Notes under the pieces: model-generated
Told to the model about the DNA's origin: nothing
The model's input: the letters and a program-made list of their open reading frames with translations, nothing else
The model's database searches: none
Shown here: in pieces, positions 7,218-13,281 of the stretch
Position numbering within the stretch: position 1 is the first letter of the stretch
How the letters are laid out: the number at the start of each line of letters is the position of its first letter
Made by a program: the position numbers and the translations under genes
NCBI GenBank assembly: GCA_947455385.1
Contig: CANGNR010000022.1
Span: 1 to 14,334, forward strand
Source: Microbacteriaceae bacterium
GTDB lineage: Bacteria > Actinomycetota > Actinomycetes > Actinomycetales > Microbacteriaceae
DNA: 14,334 nt
Reading direction: 5' to 3'

Positions 7218-7790
7218 ATGTCAACCAAGCCGAGCCGACTCAACCTGGCCAACGCAATCACGGTGCTTCGAATCGTTCTGGTGCCGGTTTTAATCTGGCA
7301 GCTCATGTCGACGCCCGGCTGGGTTGCCCCCGAGCGCTGGCTCTCGCTAGCACTCTTCATCGTTATCGCAGCCACGGATGGCCTCGATGGCGCCCTGGCC
7401 AGGCGACGCAATCTGGTAACCAACCTCGGCAAGATTCTCGATCCGATCGCTGACAAGGTGCTCATCCTGGGTTCTTTGGCAGCCCTATCGGCGCTGGGTC
7501 AGATCGAGTGGTGGGTCACCGTAGTTATCGCGGTTCGAGAGTTAGCCGTCACGGTCTATCGCCTGACCGTCGTTCGCCACCGAATCATCGCCGCATCCGC
7601 GGGAGGCAAGTTCAAGACCATCCTGCAGTCGATCACTATCGGCCTATTCGTCTCGCCGCTTTCTCAGTTCTCGAGCGACATCGTTCTCAAGATTCAGGCG
7701 GGCCTGCTCGCGCTCACCGTCGCGCTCACCGTGTTGACCGGCGTTCAATACTTCTTGGCCGGCCTGCGCGAAAAGCCGAAGGCCGAATAG
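7218..7790 (+). CDS. pgsA: CDP-diacylglycerol-glycerol-3-phosphate 3-phosphatidyltransferase
   Basis: 190 residues, membrane-embedded. It likely makes phosphatidylglycerol phosphate from CDP-diacylglycerol and glycerol 3-phosphate. The CDP-alcohol phosphatidyltransferase signature D-x2-DG-x2-AR-x8-G-x3-D-x3-D is complete: Asp54, Asp57, Gly58, Ala61-Arg62, Gly71, Asp75, Asp79. Several hydrophobic helices surround it (about 12-30, 40-53 and the C-terminal third). The start ATG at 7218 lies 2 bp after the ftsK stop, with a purine-rich GGAAGAGAG upstream within ftsK. Its TAG stop shares a base with the GTG of cinA. Assignment as PgsA follows the conserved ftsK-pgsA-cinA order. Other CDP-alcohol transferases share the motif, so the exact acceptor is inferred. 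Confidence 0.9.
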   Translation: MSTKPSRLNLANAITVLRIVLVPVLIWQLMSTPGWVAPERWLSLALFIVIAATDGLDGALARRRNLVTNLGKILDPIADKVLILGSLAALSALGQIEWWVTVVIAVRELAVTVYRLTVVRHRIIAASAGGKFKTILQSITIGLFVSPLSQFSSDIVLKIQAGLLALTVALTVLTGVQYFLAGLREKPKAE

Positions 7791-8287
7791 TGAGCGCCGC
7801 CGCGATTCTCGACGCCCTGCGTGAACGCGGCCTTAAGCTCGCGATCGCCGAGTCGCTAACCGGCGGAGCTCTGACGTCTAAGTTTGTTGCGGTGCCGGGC
7901 GCATCCGAGGTTTTGCTTGGCGGAATCGTCGCCTACAACACCGCGCTAAAACACGAGCTGCTCGGGGTCTCAAGGAGCCTGCTCGAACAGCAGGGCGCGG
8001 TTGACCCCGAGGTGGCGGCGCAGATGGCCGGGGGAGTCAGGGCCAAGTTAGCCGCCAAGTGTGGTCTGAGCGAAGACGTCGTGGTTGGGCTGTCGACCAC
8101 GGGTGTGGCTGGGCCAGGATCCCAGGATGGCAAGCCCGTGGGCACGGTCTATATCGGAATCTCAATGTTGGGAAGCGAATCGGTGCTCGCCGAGTTATTC
8201 GAAGGTGACCGCGCAGCGATTAGGCAGGCGAGCGTGAAGGCGTCCATCGATGGGCTCATCGAGCAACTCGCAGGCAACTTTCAGTAA
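7790..8287 (+). CDS. pncC: CinA C-terminal domain protein / NMN amidohydrolase (PncC-like)
   Basis: 165 residues starting at GTG 7790, which overlaps the pgsA stop by one base (TAGTG). It is the stand-alone CinA C-terminal domain, without the N-terminal COG1058 part, the same size as E. coli PncC. Conserved blocks are ESLTGG (21-26), GGIVAYNTALK (44-54) and GVAGPGSQDGKPVGTVY. PncC removes the amide of nicotinamide mononucleotide, recycling the NMN released by NAD-dependent DNA ligase. Location next to recA is a widespread association (cinA-recA in streptococci, ygaD-recA in E. coli). The frame is open further upstream inside pgsA, but the family N-terminus and the coupling to pgsA favour 7790. 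The activity is a family inference. Confidence 0.92.
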   Translation: MSAAAILDALRERGLKLAIAESLTGGALTSKFVAVPGASEVLLGGIVAYNTALKHELLGVSRSLLEQQGAVDPEVAAQMAGGVRAKLAAKCGLSEDVVVGLSTTGVAGPGSQDGKPVGTVYIGISMLGSESVLAELFEGDRAAIRQASVKASIDGLIEQLAGNFQ

Positions 8288-8300
8288 TCTTGGCTAATCT

Positions 8301-8323
8301 TTGTCGGTAGTAGCGGGTAAGTT
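8301..8323 (+). promoter_or_regulatory. Putative PafBC-type DNA-damage promoter of clgR
   Basis: TTGTCGGTA (8301-8309), exactly 8 nt, then TAAGTT (8318-8323). This matches tTGTCRgtg-N8-TAnnnT at every position except the weak last base of the first block. The expected start near 8330 gives a leader of about 60 nt before the clgR ATG. Two TAATCT hexamers 10 bp apart just upstream (8285-8290, 8295-8300) could be additional -10 boxes. Confidence 0.6.
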
Positions 8324-8332
8324 ATCTACAAC

Positions 8333-8350
8333 GCTCCGGTTCGCCGGTGC
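8333..8350 (+). promoter_or_regulatory. UUCG-loop hairpin in the clgR leader
   Basis: CCGG (8336-8339), loop TTCG (8340-8343), CCGG (8344-8347). After one T-T mismatch, two more pairs form (8333-8334 with 8349-8350). No T-tract follows, so this is not a terminator. It would lie in the 5' leader of the clgR mRNA, 40 nt before the start codon. It overlaps a GTTCGC...GCGG half-site arrangement loosely like a ClgR operator. Confidence 0.35.
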
Positions 8351-8377
8351 GGTGCCGGTCGGAGTTGATCGGCAAAG

Positions 8378-8385
8378 AAAGGAGG
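8378..8385 (+). promoter_or_regulatory. Strong ribosome binding site fixing the clgR start
   Basis: AAAGGAGG is a full anti-Shine-Dalgarno match, followed by 5 nt and ATG at 8391. It is the strongest ribosome binding site in the window. It rules out the longer in-frame start at TTG 8301, which lies within the promoter. Confidence 0.85.
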
Positions 8386-8390
8386 CCTCT

Positions 8391-8696
8391 ATGGTTTTGG
8401 TTCGTCAAGAAATCGGTGACGTGCTGCGGGACTTCCGTCTTCAGAACGGTCGCACTCTTCGTCAGGTGGCATCGCGCGCAAGCGTTGCACTGGGCTATCT
8501 GAGCGAAATTGAGCGTGGCCAAAAAGAGGCATCGTCTGAGATCCTCGCATCGGTGGCCGATGCACTCGGAGTGCCAATCTCGGTCATCATGCGCGAAGTC
8601 GCAGACCGCATGGCCGTGCTCGAGAGCGTCAACGTTCCCGACACTGTCCCTGCCGAACTAGTCGTGGGCTACAGCTCACTGACGCCAACTCGGTAG
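8391..8696 (+). CDS. clgR: XRE-family transcriptional regulator, ClgR-like
   Basis: 101 residues. A helix-turn-helix of the XRE type spans about residues 8-62, with RTLRQVASRASVALGYLSEIERGQKEASSEIL containing the recognition helix (YLSEIERG). The remaining C-terminal part is short and acidic to neutral. Size, sequence style and position between cinA and recA match actinobacterial ClgR (Rv2745c in M. tuberculosis), which activates clpP, clpC and other protease genes and is itself turned over by Clp. It is expected to act as a DNA-binding dimer in the cytoplasm. ATG 8391 is set by the perfect AAAGGAGG. It has its own PafBC-type promoter and is closed by an intrinsic terminator, so it can be controlled separately from cinA and recA. 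Assignment as ClgR rests on context and family resemblance. Confidence 0.85.
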   Translation: MVLVRQEIGDVLRDFRLQNGRTLRQVASRASVALGYLSEIERGQKEASSEILASVADALGVPISVIMREVADRMAVLESVNVPDTVPAELVVGYSSLTPTR

Positions 8697-8708
8697 TCAC
8701 CAACATTC

Positions 8709-8746
8709 GAATCCCTCTGCGCTAACCCGCCGGGGGATTCTTTTTT
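8709..8746 (+). terminator. Intrinsic terminator after clgR
   Basis: GAATCCC (8709-8715) pairs perfectly with GGGATTC (8734-8740), optionally extended by a T-G and a C-G pair, and is followed immediately by TTTTTT (8741-8746). It begins 12 bp after the clgR stop and separates clgR from the DUF3046 gene and recA. Confidence 0.9.
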
Positions 8747-8750
8747 CGCC

Positions 8751-8756
8751 TATCGT
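8751..8756 (+). promoter_or_regulatory. -10 box of the DUF3046 gene (leaderless)
   Basis: TATCGT lies 4 nt after the terminator T-tract and ends 6 nt before the ATG at 8763. No Shine-Dalgarno sequence is present. Confidence 0.5.
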
Positions 8757-8762
8757 GGACTC

Positions 8763-8996
8763 ATGCGCATCAGCCATTTTCATGAACTCGTCGCCGATGA
8801 ATTCGGGGTAGAGTACGGCCAGGTGCTCCTTCGTGATCTCGCCCTGGTCGAGTTTGGCGACCGAACTCCAAATCGCGCCATCGCCGATGGCGAGGATGTG
8901 CGAGAGGTCTGGGTCGCAATCTGTAAGTCCCAGGATGTGCCCAAATCGCGCTGGCACGGTAAGAACAAATCTTCGAAAAAACAACACGCCGAATAG
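8763..8996 (+). CDS. DUF3046 family small protein
   Basis: 77 residues. The sequence follows the DUF3046 pattern: MRxSxFxxxVxxEFG at the start, a RDLALVEFGDRTPNRAI centre and a DVREVWVAICKSQDVP motif before a basic tail (KNKSSKKQHAE). The function is unknown. The family is confined to actinobacteria and is almost always encoded just upstream of recA (Rv2738c in M. tuberculosis), suggesting a link to recombination or its control. No catalytic motif is evident. The composition suggests a small, mostly helical, soluble protein. The start at 8763 matches the family N-terminus and a leaderless promoter. The 160-bp gap to recA contains the recA promoter, so the two are probably separate transcription units with possible read-through. 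Confidence 0.85.
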   Translation: MRISHFHELVADEFGVEYGQVLLRDLALVEFGDRTPNRAIADGEDVREVWVAICKSQDVPKSRWHGKNKSSKKQHAE

Positions 8997-9002
8997 TAGC
9001 TA

Positions 9003-9018
9003 TCGAAAACTTGTTCGA
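9003..9018 (+). promoter_or_regulatory. LexA-binding SOS box of recA
   Basis: TCGAAAACTTGTTCGA matches the Gram-positive SOS consensus TCGAAC-N4-GTTCGA with a single mismatch (A for C at the sixth base). It lies 154 bp upstream of the recA ATG and 8 bp before a TAATCT -10 box, so bound LexA would block the -35 region. Confidence 0.85.
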
Positions 9019-9025
9019 AAACCGC

Positions 9026-9031
9026 TAATCT
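9026..9031 (+). promoter_or_regulatory. -10 box of the SOS promoter of recA
   Basis: TAATCT, 8 nt after the SOS box. The predicted transcript start near 9038 gives an unusually long leader of about 120 nt for this locus. A clear -35 box is not visible; the SOS box occupies its place. Confidence 0.5.
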
Positions 9032-9096
9032 ATTCACAGGGTCGGTTGGATTCTCAACAGATTCAAACGCAGAAATAAAAATGTCCCAAGCGTTGC

Positions 9097-9138
9097 CTAC
9101 TGTGAACCACAGAATAGTTAGCGAAGGCGCAAGGCGCC
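9097..9138 (+). promoter_or_regulatory. Two small triloop hairpins in the recA leader
   Basis: Hairpin 1: CTGTG (9100-9104), loop AAC, CACAG (9108-9112), extendable by CTA/TAG pairs (9097-9099 with 9115-9117) across a 2-nt bulge. Hairpin 2: GGCGC (9126-9130), loop AAG, GCGCC (9134-9138). The second ends 8 nt before the AGAGGA ribosome binding site (9147-9152). Neither has a T-tract. Any regulatory function is unproven. Confidence 0.35.
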
Positions 9139-9156
9139 GGTTAGAAAGAGGATCCA

Positions 9157-10239
9157 ATGCCATCACCAGCTGAACGCGACAAGGCCCTAGAAACCGCTCT
9201 CGCGCAGATCGACCGCCAATTCGGCAAGGGCACCATCATGCGCCTCGGCAGCGACGAGCGTGCGCCTATCGAGGCCATTTCGACCAGCTCAATCGCGCTA
9301 GATGTCGCGCTTGGCATCGGCGGTCTGCCAAAGGGCCGCATCGTCGAGATCTACGGCCCCGAGTCCTCCGGAAAGACCACCCTGGCGCTACACGCCATCG
9401 CAAACGTGCAGAAGAACGGTGGCTACGCTGCATTCATCGATGCCGAGCACGCGCTCGACCCAGAGTACGCAAAGAAGCTCGGCGTCGACACCGACGCACT
9501 ACTGGTCTCGCAGCCAGACACCGGTGAGCAGGCTCTCGAGATTGCCGACATGCTGATTCGTTCGGGCTCGATCGATATCATCATCATCGACTCGGTTGCC
9601 GCCCTGGTGCCTAAGGCCGAAATCGAAGGCGAGATGGGTGACTCGCACGTCGGTCTTCAGGCTCGACTGATGTCGCAGGCGCTTCGCAAGCTGACCGGTG
9701 CGCTCAACAACACCGGCACCACCATGATCTTCATCAACCAGCTTCGCGAGAAGATCGGTGTGTTCTTCGGCAGCCCAGAGACCACCGCAGGTGGAAAGGC
9801 TCTGAAGTTCTACGCATCGGTGCGTCTAGACATCCGCCGCATCGAGACCCTCAAAGACGGCACCGACGCAGTCGGAAACCGCACCAGGGTCAAGGTGGTC
9901 AAGAACAAGATGGCTGCGCCATTCAAGCAGGCTGAGTTCGACATCCTCTACGGCGTGGGAATCTCTCGTGAGGGTGGCCTGATCGACTTCGGTGTCGAGC
10001 AAGACATCGTCAAGAAGTCTGGCGCCTGGTACACCTACGAGGGCGAACAACTTGGTCAGGGCAAAGAGAACGCTCGTTCGTACCTGCTCGCGAACCCAAA
10101 GATGGCCGACGAGATCGAAAAGAAGATCAAGACCAAGCTCGGCATCGGGGTTCCTCGAGCCGTTGCCGACCTGCCGGTCGAGGCAGAAGCTGCTCCGGTC
10201 AAGGCAGAGTTGCCGCCTAAGGCAGCGAACGCAGGCTAA
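9157..10239 (+). CDS. recA: Recombinase RecA
   Basis: 360 residues, of normal length and without an intein. RecA forms ATP-dependent filaments on single-stranded DNA, drives strand exchange and triggers LexA self-cleavage. Walker A GPESSGKTT lies at 67-75 (Lys73). The Walker B strand IDIIIIDSVAAL, the MSQALRKL region, the L2 loop with INQLREKIGVFFGSPETT, and KFYASVRLDIRR follow. The C-terminal tail is Ala/Glu/Pro-rich instead of strongly acidic. ATG 9157 is preceded by AGAGGA at 4 nt. Upstream lie a LexA box and a leader with small hairpins. Downstream, a large hairpin separates it from recX. Confidence 0.98.
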   Translation: MPSPAERDKALETALAQIDRQFGKGTIMRLGSDERAPIEAISTSSIALDVALGIGGLPKGRIVEIYGPESSGKTTLALHAIANVQKNGGYAAFIDAEHALDPEYAKKLGVDTDALLVSQPDTGEQALEIADMLIRSGSIDIIIIDSVAALVPKAEIEGEMGDSHVGLQARLMSQALRKLTGALNNTGTTMIFINQLREKIGVFFGSPETTAGGKALKFYASVRLDIRRIETLKDGTDAVGNRTRVKVVKNKMAAPFKQAEFDILYGVGISREGGLIDFGVEQDIVKKSGAWYTYEGEQLGQGKENARSYLLANPKMADEIEKKIKTKLGIGVPRAVADLPVEAEAAPVKAELPPKAANAG

Positions 10240-10258
10240 AGATTAGCCAAGAGTTTTA

Positions 10259-10310
10259 CCTAGAGGGCGGCGAGCCCGAGGAAGCATCCTCGGACTTTTC
10301 GCCCTCTAGG
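10259..10310 (+). terminator. Large nested hairpin between recA and recX (terminator or attenuator)
   Basis: Outer arms CCTAGAGGGCG (10259-10269) and CGCCCTCTAGG (10300-10310) are perfect complements. Inside them CCGAGGA (10276-10282), loop AGCA, TCCTCGG (10287-10293) form a second perfect stem. The 6-nt flanks between the stems can add partial pairing. ACTTTT directly follows the inner stem, so the inner hairpin alone resembles a weak intrinsic terminator, while the full 52-nt structure has no T-tract after it. It starts 20 bp after the recA stop. A partial terminator between recA and recX is known in E. coli, where it keeps RecX low. Confidence 0.75.
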
Positions 10311-10361
10311 CCTTATCGCGCCAAACGGTCGCGAGGGTCCGGCGAAAAGCGCGAGCGAACC

Positions 10362-10850
10362 ATGTCTCCCGAGCGCCTTGAGCAGCGCGCTCGCAACGTT
10401 TTGCTTCATCAGTTGGCCAGAGCGGCCAAGTCGGCGCATCAACTTCGCGAGGTCATGGTCAAGCGCGAGATTCCCGAAGAGGTTTTTGAGCCGATCATTC
10501 AACGCTTCATCGAGGTTGGGCTTATCGATGATCTTGCGTTTGCCGAGACCATCGTCGCCGCCCGTCGCTCGATCAAAAAGGTGAGCAGGTCGGCGATTCG
10601 GCGCGAGCTCGCGCAAAAAGGTGTGGCTGCCGAGATCATCGAGCGCGTGCTCGAGCCGATAGACGCCGAGGCCGAGATGCAGGCCGCCACCGAGTTGGCA
10701 ATCAAGCGCCTCCGGCAGTTGGGCGGCCTGCCACCCGAGGTGGTGCGGCGGCGACTCGTCGGGTTCTTGAGCCGCAAGGGCTACGCATCCGGGGTTGTCT
10801 TTGCCTCGATTAAGGTCGCAGAGGCCGAAGCCCTAAAATTAGACTCCTAA
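10362..10850 (+). CDS. recX: Regulatory protein RecX
   Basis: 162 residues from ATG 10362. RecX binds RecA filaments and restrains recombinase activity. The three-repeat helical RecX fold is recognisable: LEQRARNVLLHQLARAAKSAHQLREVMVKREIPEEV at 5-40, a LIDDLAFAETIVAARR segment with SRSAIRRELAQKGV next, and a last repeat with LPPEVVRRRLVGFLSRKGY. ATG 10362 has only a weak purine-rich upstream stretch. The frame stays open upstream through the hairpin back to 10221 without another ATG, GTG or TTG, so the true N-terminus is uncertain; an ATT at 10242 is the only near-cognate alternative. Its stop shares one base with the miaB start (TAATG). Confidence 0.9.
   Translation: MSPERLEQRARNVLLHQLARAAKSAHQLREVMVKREIPEEVFEPIIQRFIEVGLIDDLAFAETIVAARRSIKKVSRSAIRRELAQKGVAAEIIERVLEPIDAEAEMQAATELAIKRLRQLGGLPPEVVRRRLVGFLSRKGYASGVVFASIKVAEAEALKLDS
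10834..10839 (+). promoter_or_regulatory. Possible -10 box of miaB inside the end of recX
   Basis: TAAAAT (5/6 match to TATAAT) lies in the last codons of recX and ends 10 nt before the miaB ATG. A second hexamer, TAGACT (10840-10845), follows directly. Local A+T richness is unusual for the surrounding coding sequence. No clear -35 box or Shine-Dalgarno sequence is seen. Confidence 0.35.
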
Positions 10851-12352
10851 TGACAATCACCCAACCGCGCACCTACGAGGTCAAGACCTTCGGCTGCCAG
10901 ATGAACGTGCACGACTCCGAGCGCATCACTGGTCTGCTCGAAGCAGCCGGCTACGTCGAGGGTGTCGCTGGCGAAGCGAACCTGATTGTCTTCAACACCT
11001 GTGCCGTGCGCGAGAACGCCGATAACCGCCTCTATGGCAACCTCGGCCAGCTGGTTCCACGCAAAGAGGCAGACCCAAACTTTCAGATTGCCGTAGGTGG
11101 CTGCCTGGCTCAAAAGGACCGCGAAACTATCGTCGCCAAGGCGCCATGGGTCGACGTCGTCTTTGGCACCCACAACATTGGCTCGCTGCCAGCACTTCTG
11201 GAGCGCGCGCGACACAACGCCGACGCTCAGGTAGAGATTCTCGAATCGCTCGAGACTTTTCCGAGCAACTTGCCAACCAAGCGCGACTCGACCTACGCAG
11301 GTTGGGTGTCGATCTCGGTTGGTTGCAACAACACCTGCACCTTCTGTATAGTGCCGAGCCTTCGCGGCAAAGAGAAAGACCGCCGACCGGGCGAGATCCT
11401 TGCCGAAATCGAGGCACTCGTTGCCGATGGCGTAATCGAGGTCACACTGCTGGGCCAAAACGTCAACACCTACGGCGTCGAGTTCGGCGACAAAGGCGCA
11501 TTCGCAAAGCTATTGCGAGCCTGCGGTGAGATCAAGGGCTTAGAACGCGTTCGGTTCACCAGCCCTCACCCGGCCGCGTTCACCGACGACGTCATCGCGG
11601 CAATGGCAGAGACTCACAACGTGATGCCATCACTGCACATGCCGCTGCAGTCTGGCAGCGACCGCATTCTCAAGGAGATGCGCCGTTCGTATCGCAGTGA
11701 AAAGTACCTTGGCATTCTTGACCGGGTTCGCGCTGTCATGCCAGACGCCGCAATCACCACCGACATCATCGTCGGGTTCCCAGGCGAGACAGAAGAAGAC
11801 TTCCTCGAGACGATGCGGGTCGCCGAAGAGTCGAGGTTCGCGGCATCCTTCACCTTCCAGTACTCCAAGCGTCCAGGCACCCCTGCGGCCGAGCTGCCAG
11901 ACCAGCTGCCCAAAGAGGTCGTGCAAGAGCGCTACGAGCGCCTGCTCGCTAAGGTCAACGAGATCGCCTGGCGCGAGAATCAGGGCCAGATCGGCAAGAC
12001 CGTCGAGCTTCTCGTTGCCACCAACGAGGGTCGCAAGGATGCCGCCACCGACCGCATGTCGGGCCGTGCCCGCGACAACCGTCTCGTGCACTTTGAGCTA
12101 CCTGCGGGGGTAGAGATTCCTCGCCCAGGCGACGTCGTCACCGTCAATGTGACCGGTGCCGCGCCTTATCACCTGCTTGCCGACGCCACCTCAGAGCCCG
12201 GCGGCTACCGGGTTCGCCGCACCATCGCGGGCGACGCCTGGGACCGCGCGCAAGCTGAGTCGTGCGGGGTGCCTGCGATCGGCGCCACTAGCACGCCGGG
12301 CGGCGCAGCGGGAGTCAACCTCGGCCTCCCCGCCATCCGCAGCGCAAAATGA
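10850..12352 (+). CDS. miaB: tRNA-2-methylthio-N6-dimethylallyladenosine synthase MiaB
   Basis: 500 residues. MiaB is a radical-SAM enzyme that adds a methylthio group to i6A37 of tRNAs, acting after MiaA. The N-terminal methylthiotransferase domain (about 8-120) carries the three cysteines of the auxiliary cluster (Cys16, Cys51, Cys85). The radical-SAM domain (about 145-375) has the CNNTCTFC motif (Cys159, Cys163, Cys166) for the SAM-binding 4Fe-4S cluster. A TRAM tRNA-binding domain follows (about 377-445). A further tail of about 55 residues, rich in Gly/Ala/Pro, ends the protein. ATG 10850 overlaps the recX stop by one base, and the stop overlaps the miaA start by ATGA (12349-12352), which couples the two tRNA-modification genes. 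Confidence 0.97.
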   Translation: MTITQPRTYEVKTFGCQMNVHDSERITGLLEAAGYVEGVAGEANLIVFNTCAVRENADNRLYGNLGQLVPRKEADPNFQIAVGGCLAQKDRETIVAKAPWVDVVFGTHNIGSLPALLERARHNADAQVEILESLETFPSNLPTKRDSTYAGWVSISVGCNNTCTFCIVPSLRGKEKDRRPGEILAEIEALVADGVIEVTLLGQNVNTYGVEFGDKGAFAKLLRACGEIKGLERVRFTSPHPAAFTDDVIAAMAETHNVMPSLHMPLQSGSDRILKEMRRSYRSEKYLGILDRVRAVMPDAAITTDIIVGFPGETEEDFLETMRVAEESRFAASFTFQYSKRPGTPAAELPDQLPKEVVQERYERLLAKVNEIAWRENQGQIGKTVELLVATNEGRKDAATDRMSGRARDNRLVHFELPAGVEIPRPGDVVTVNVTGAAPYHLLADATSEPGGYRVRRTIAGDAWDRAQAESCGVPAIGATSTPGGAAGVNLGLPAIRSAK

Positions 12353-13281
12353 CTCACCTGCTAGCGGTGGTTGGACCTACCGGCACCGGAAAATCCAATA
12401 TCGCTATCGGTATCGCCCACGAGCTGGCAGGTCAGGGCATCCAAGCCGAAATCATCAACTGCGACTCGATGCAGTTTTATCGAGGCATGAACATCGGCAC
12501 GGCCAAGCTCGACGAGGCCGAACGCGAAGGCGTGCCGCACCACCTGATCGACATCTTAGAAATCACGGATGAATCGACCGCGGCGGAGTACCAGCGCATC
12601 GCCCGCCCGCTCATCGAAGACCTGCAGGCCAGGGGAGTGGTTCCGATTTTGTGCGGCGGCTCGATGCTCTATGTGGCGTCGGTGCTCAACACCTTTGAGT
12701 TTCCCGGTCACGATGACGAACTCAGGGCCGAGCTCGAGGCCGACCTGGAGGCCCGAGGATCAGTCGCGCTGCACGCCGACCTCGCGGCTCTCGACCCGAG
12801 TGCCGCAAGTCGTGTTGACCCGCTGAATCCACGTCGAGTGGTGCGCGCGCTAGAAATCGTGCGCCTGACAGGCAAGCCATTCGCCGCCGCCCTGCCCGAA
12901 GAGCCAGAGTCGTGGCAGCCGGTGCTCGAAATCGGCCTCAACTCCGAGCGCGCGCACCTCGTGCAGCGACTCAACCAGCGAGTCGAAACGATGTGGCAGC
13001 AGGGCCTGGTTGCCGAGGTAGAGTCATTGATTCCAGCCGGCATTCGGCACGGCAAGACGGCAAGTCGCGCCATCGGCTACGCCCAAGCCCTAGCCCAGCT
13101 CGACGGCACCATTAGCCAGGATGAAGCCATCGCCACCACCGCCCAGCTCACCTCGCGTTACGCCCGCCGCCAGATGTCTTGGTTTAGGCGCGACGATCGC
13201 ATCAACTGGCTCGATTACCAGCAGCCAGACCTGAGCCAGCAGGCAAGGGCCCTGGTGTTCGATTACCTCGATAAGTTCTAG
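12349..13281 (+). CDS. miaA: tRNA dimethylallyltransferase MiaA
   Basis: 310 residues, typical. MiaA transfers dimethylallyl from its diphosphate to N6 of A37 in tRNAs reading codons that begin with U, providing the substrate of MiaB. The P-loop GPTGTGKS is at 9-16, and DSMQ at 39-42 is part of the conserved NCDSMQFYRGMNIGTAK block. HHLIDIL, CGGSMLYV, LNPRRVVRALEI and AIGYAQAL signatures follow in order. The start is within the ATGA overlap with miaB. The stop codon TAG forms the first half of the dapF -10 box TAGGCT. Confidence 0.97.
   Translation: MTHLLAVVGPTGTGKSNIAIGIAHELAGQGIQAEIINCDSMQFYRGMNIGTAKLDEAEREGVPHHLIDILEITDESTAAEYQRIARPLIEDLQARGVVPILCGGSMLYVASVLNTFEFPGHDDELRAELEADLEARGSVALHADLAALDPSAASRVDPLNPRRVVRALEIVRLTGKPFAAALPEEPESWQPVLEIGLNSERAHLVQRLNQRVETMWQQGLVAEVESLIPAGIRHGKTASRAIGYAQALAQLDGTISQDEAIATTAQLTSRYARRQMSWFRRDDRINWLDYQQPDLSQQARALVFDYLDKF

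Noticed and set aside
7508..7789. Long in-frame extension of cinA inside pgsA
   Set aside because: The translated extension is an Arg/His-rich out-of-frame shadow of pgsA. The GTG at 7790 gives the normal PncC length and a stop/start overlap.
8301..8390. N-terminal extension of clgR from TTG 8301
   Set aside because: The perfect AAAGGAGG at 8378-8385 and the family N-terminus place the start at 8391. The extension covers the promoter and the leader hairpin.
9081..9173. A 30-codon open frame (ATG 9081) in the recA leader overlapping the recA start
   Set aside because: It has no convincing Shine-Dalgarno sequence, no recognisable product and a length easily reached by chance. Conservation in relatives would be needed to revive it as a leader peptide.
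9157..10239. Possible intein in recA, as in some mycobacteria
   Set aside because: The Walker A region, the L2 loop and all other motifs are contiguous, and the length is 360 residues. There is no insertion.
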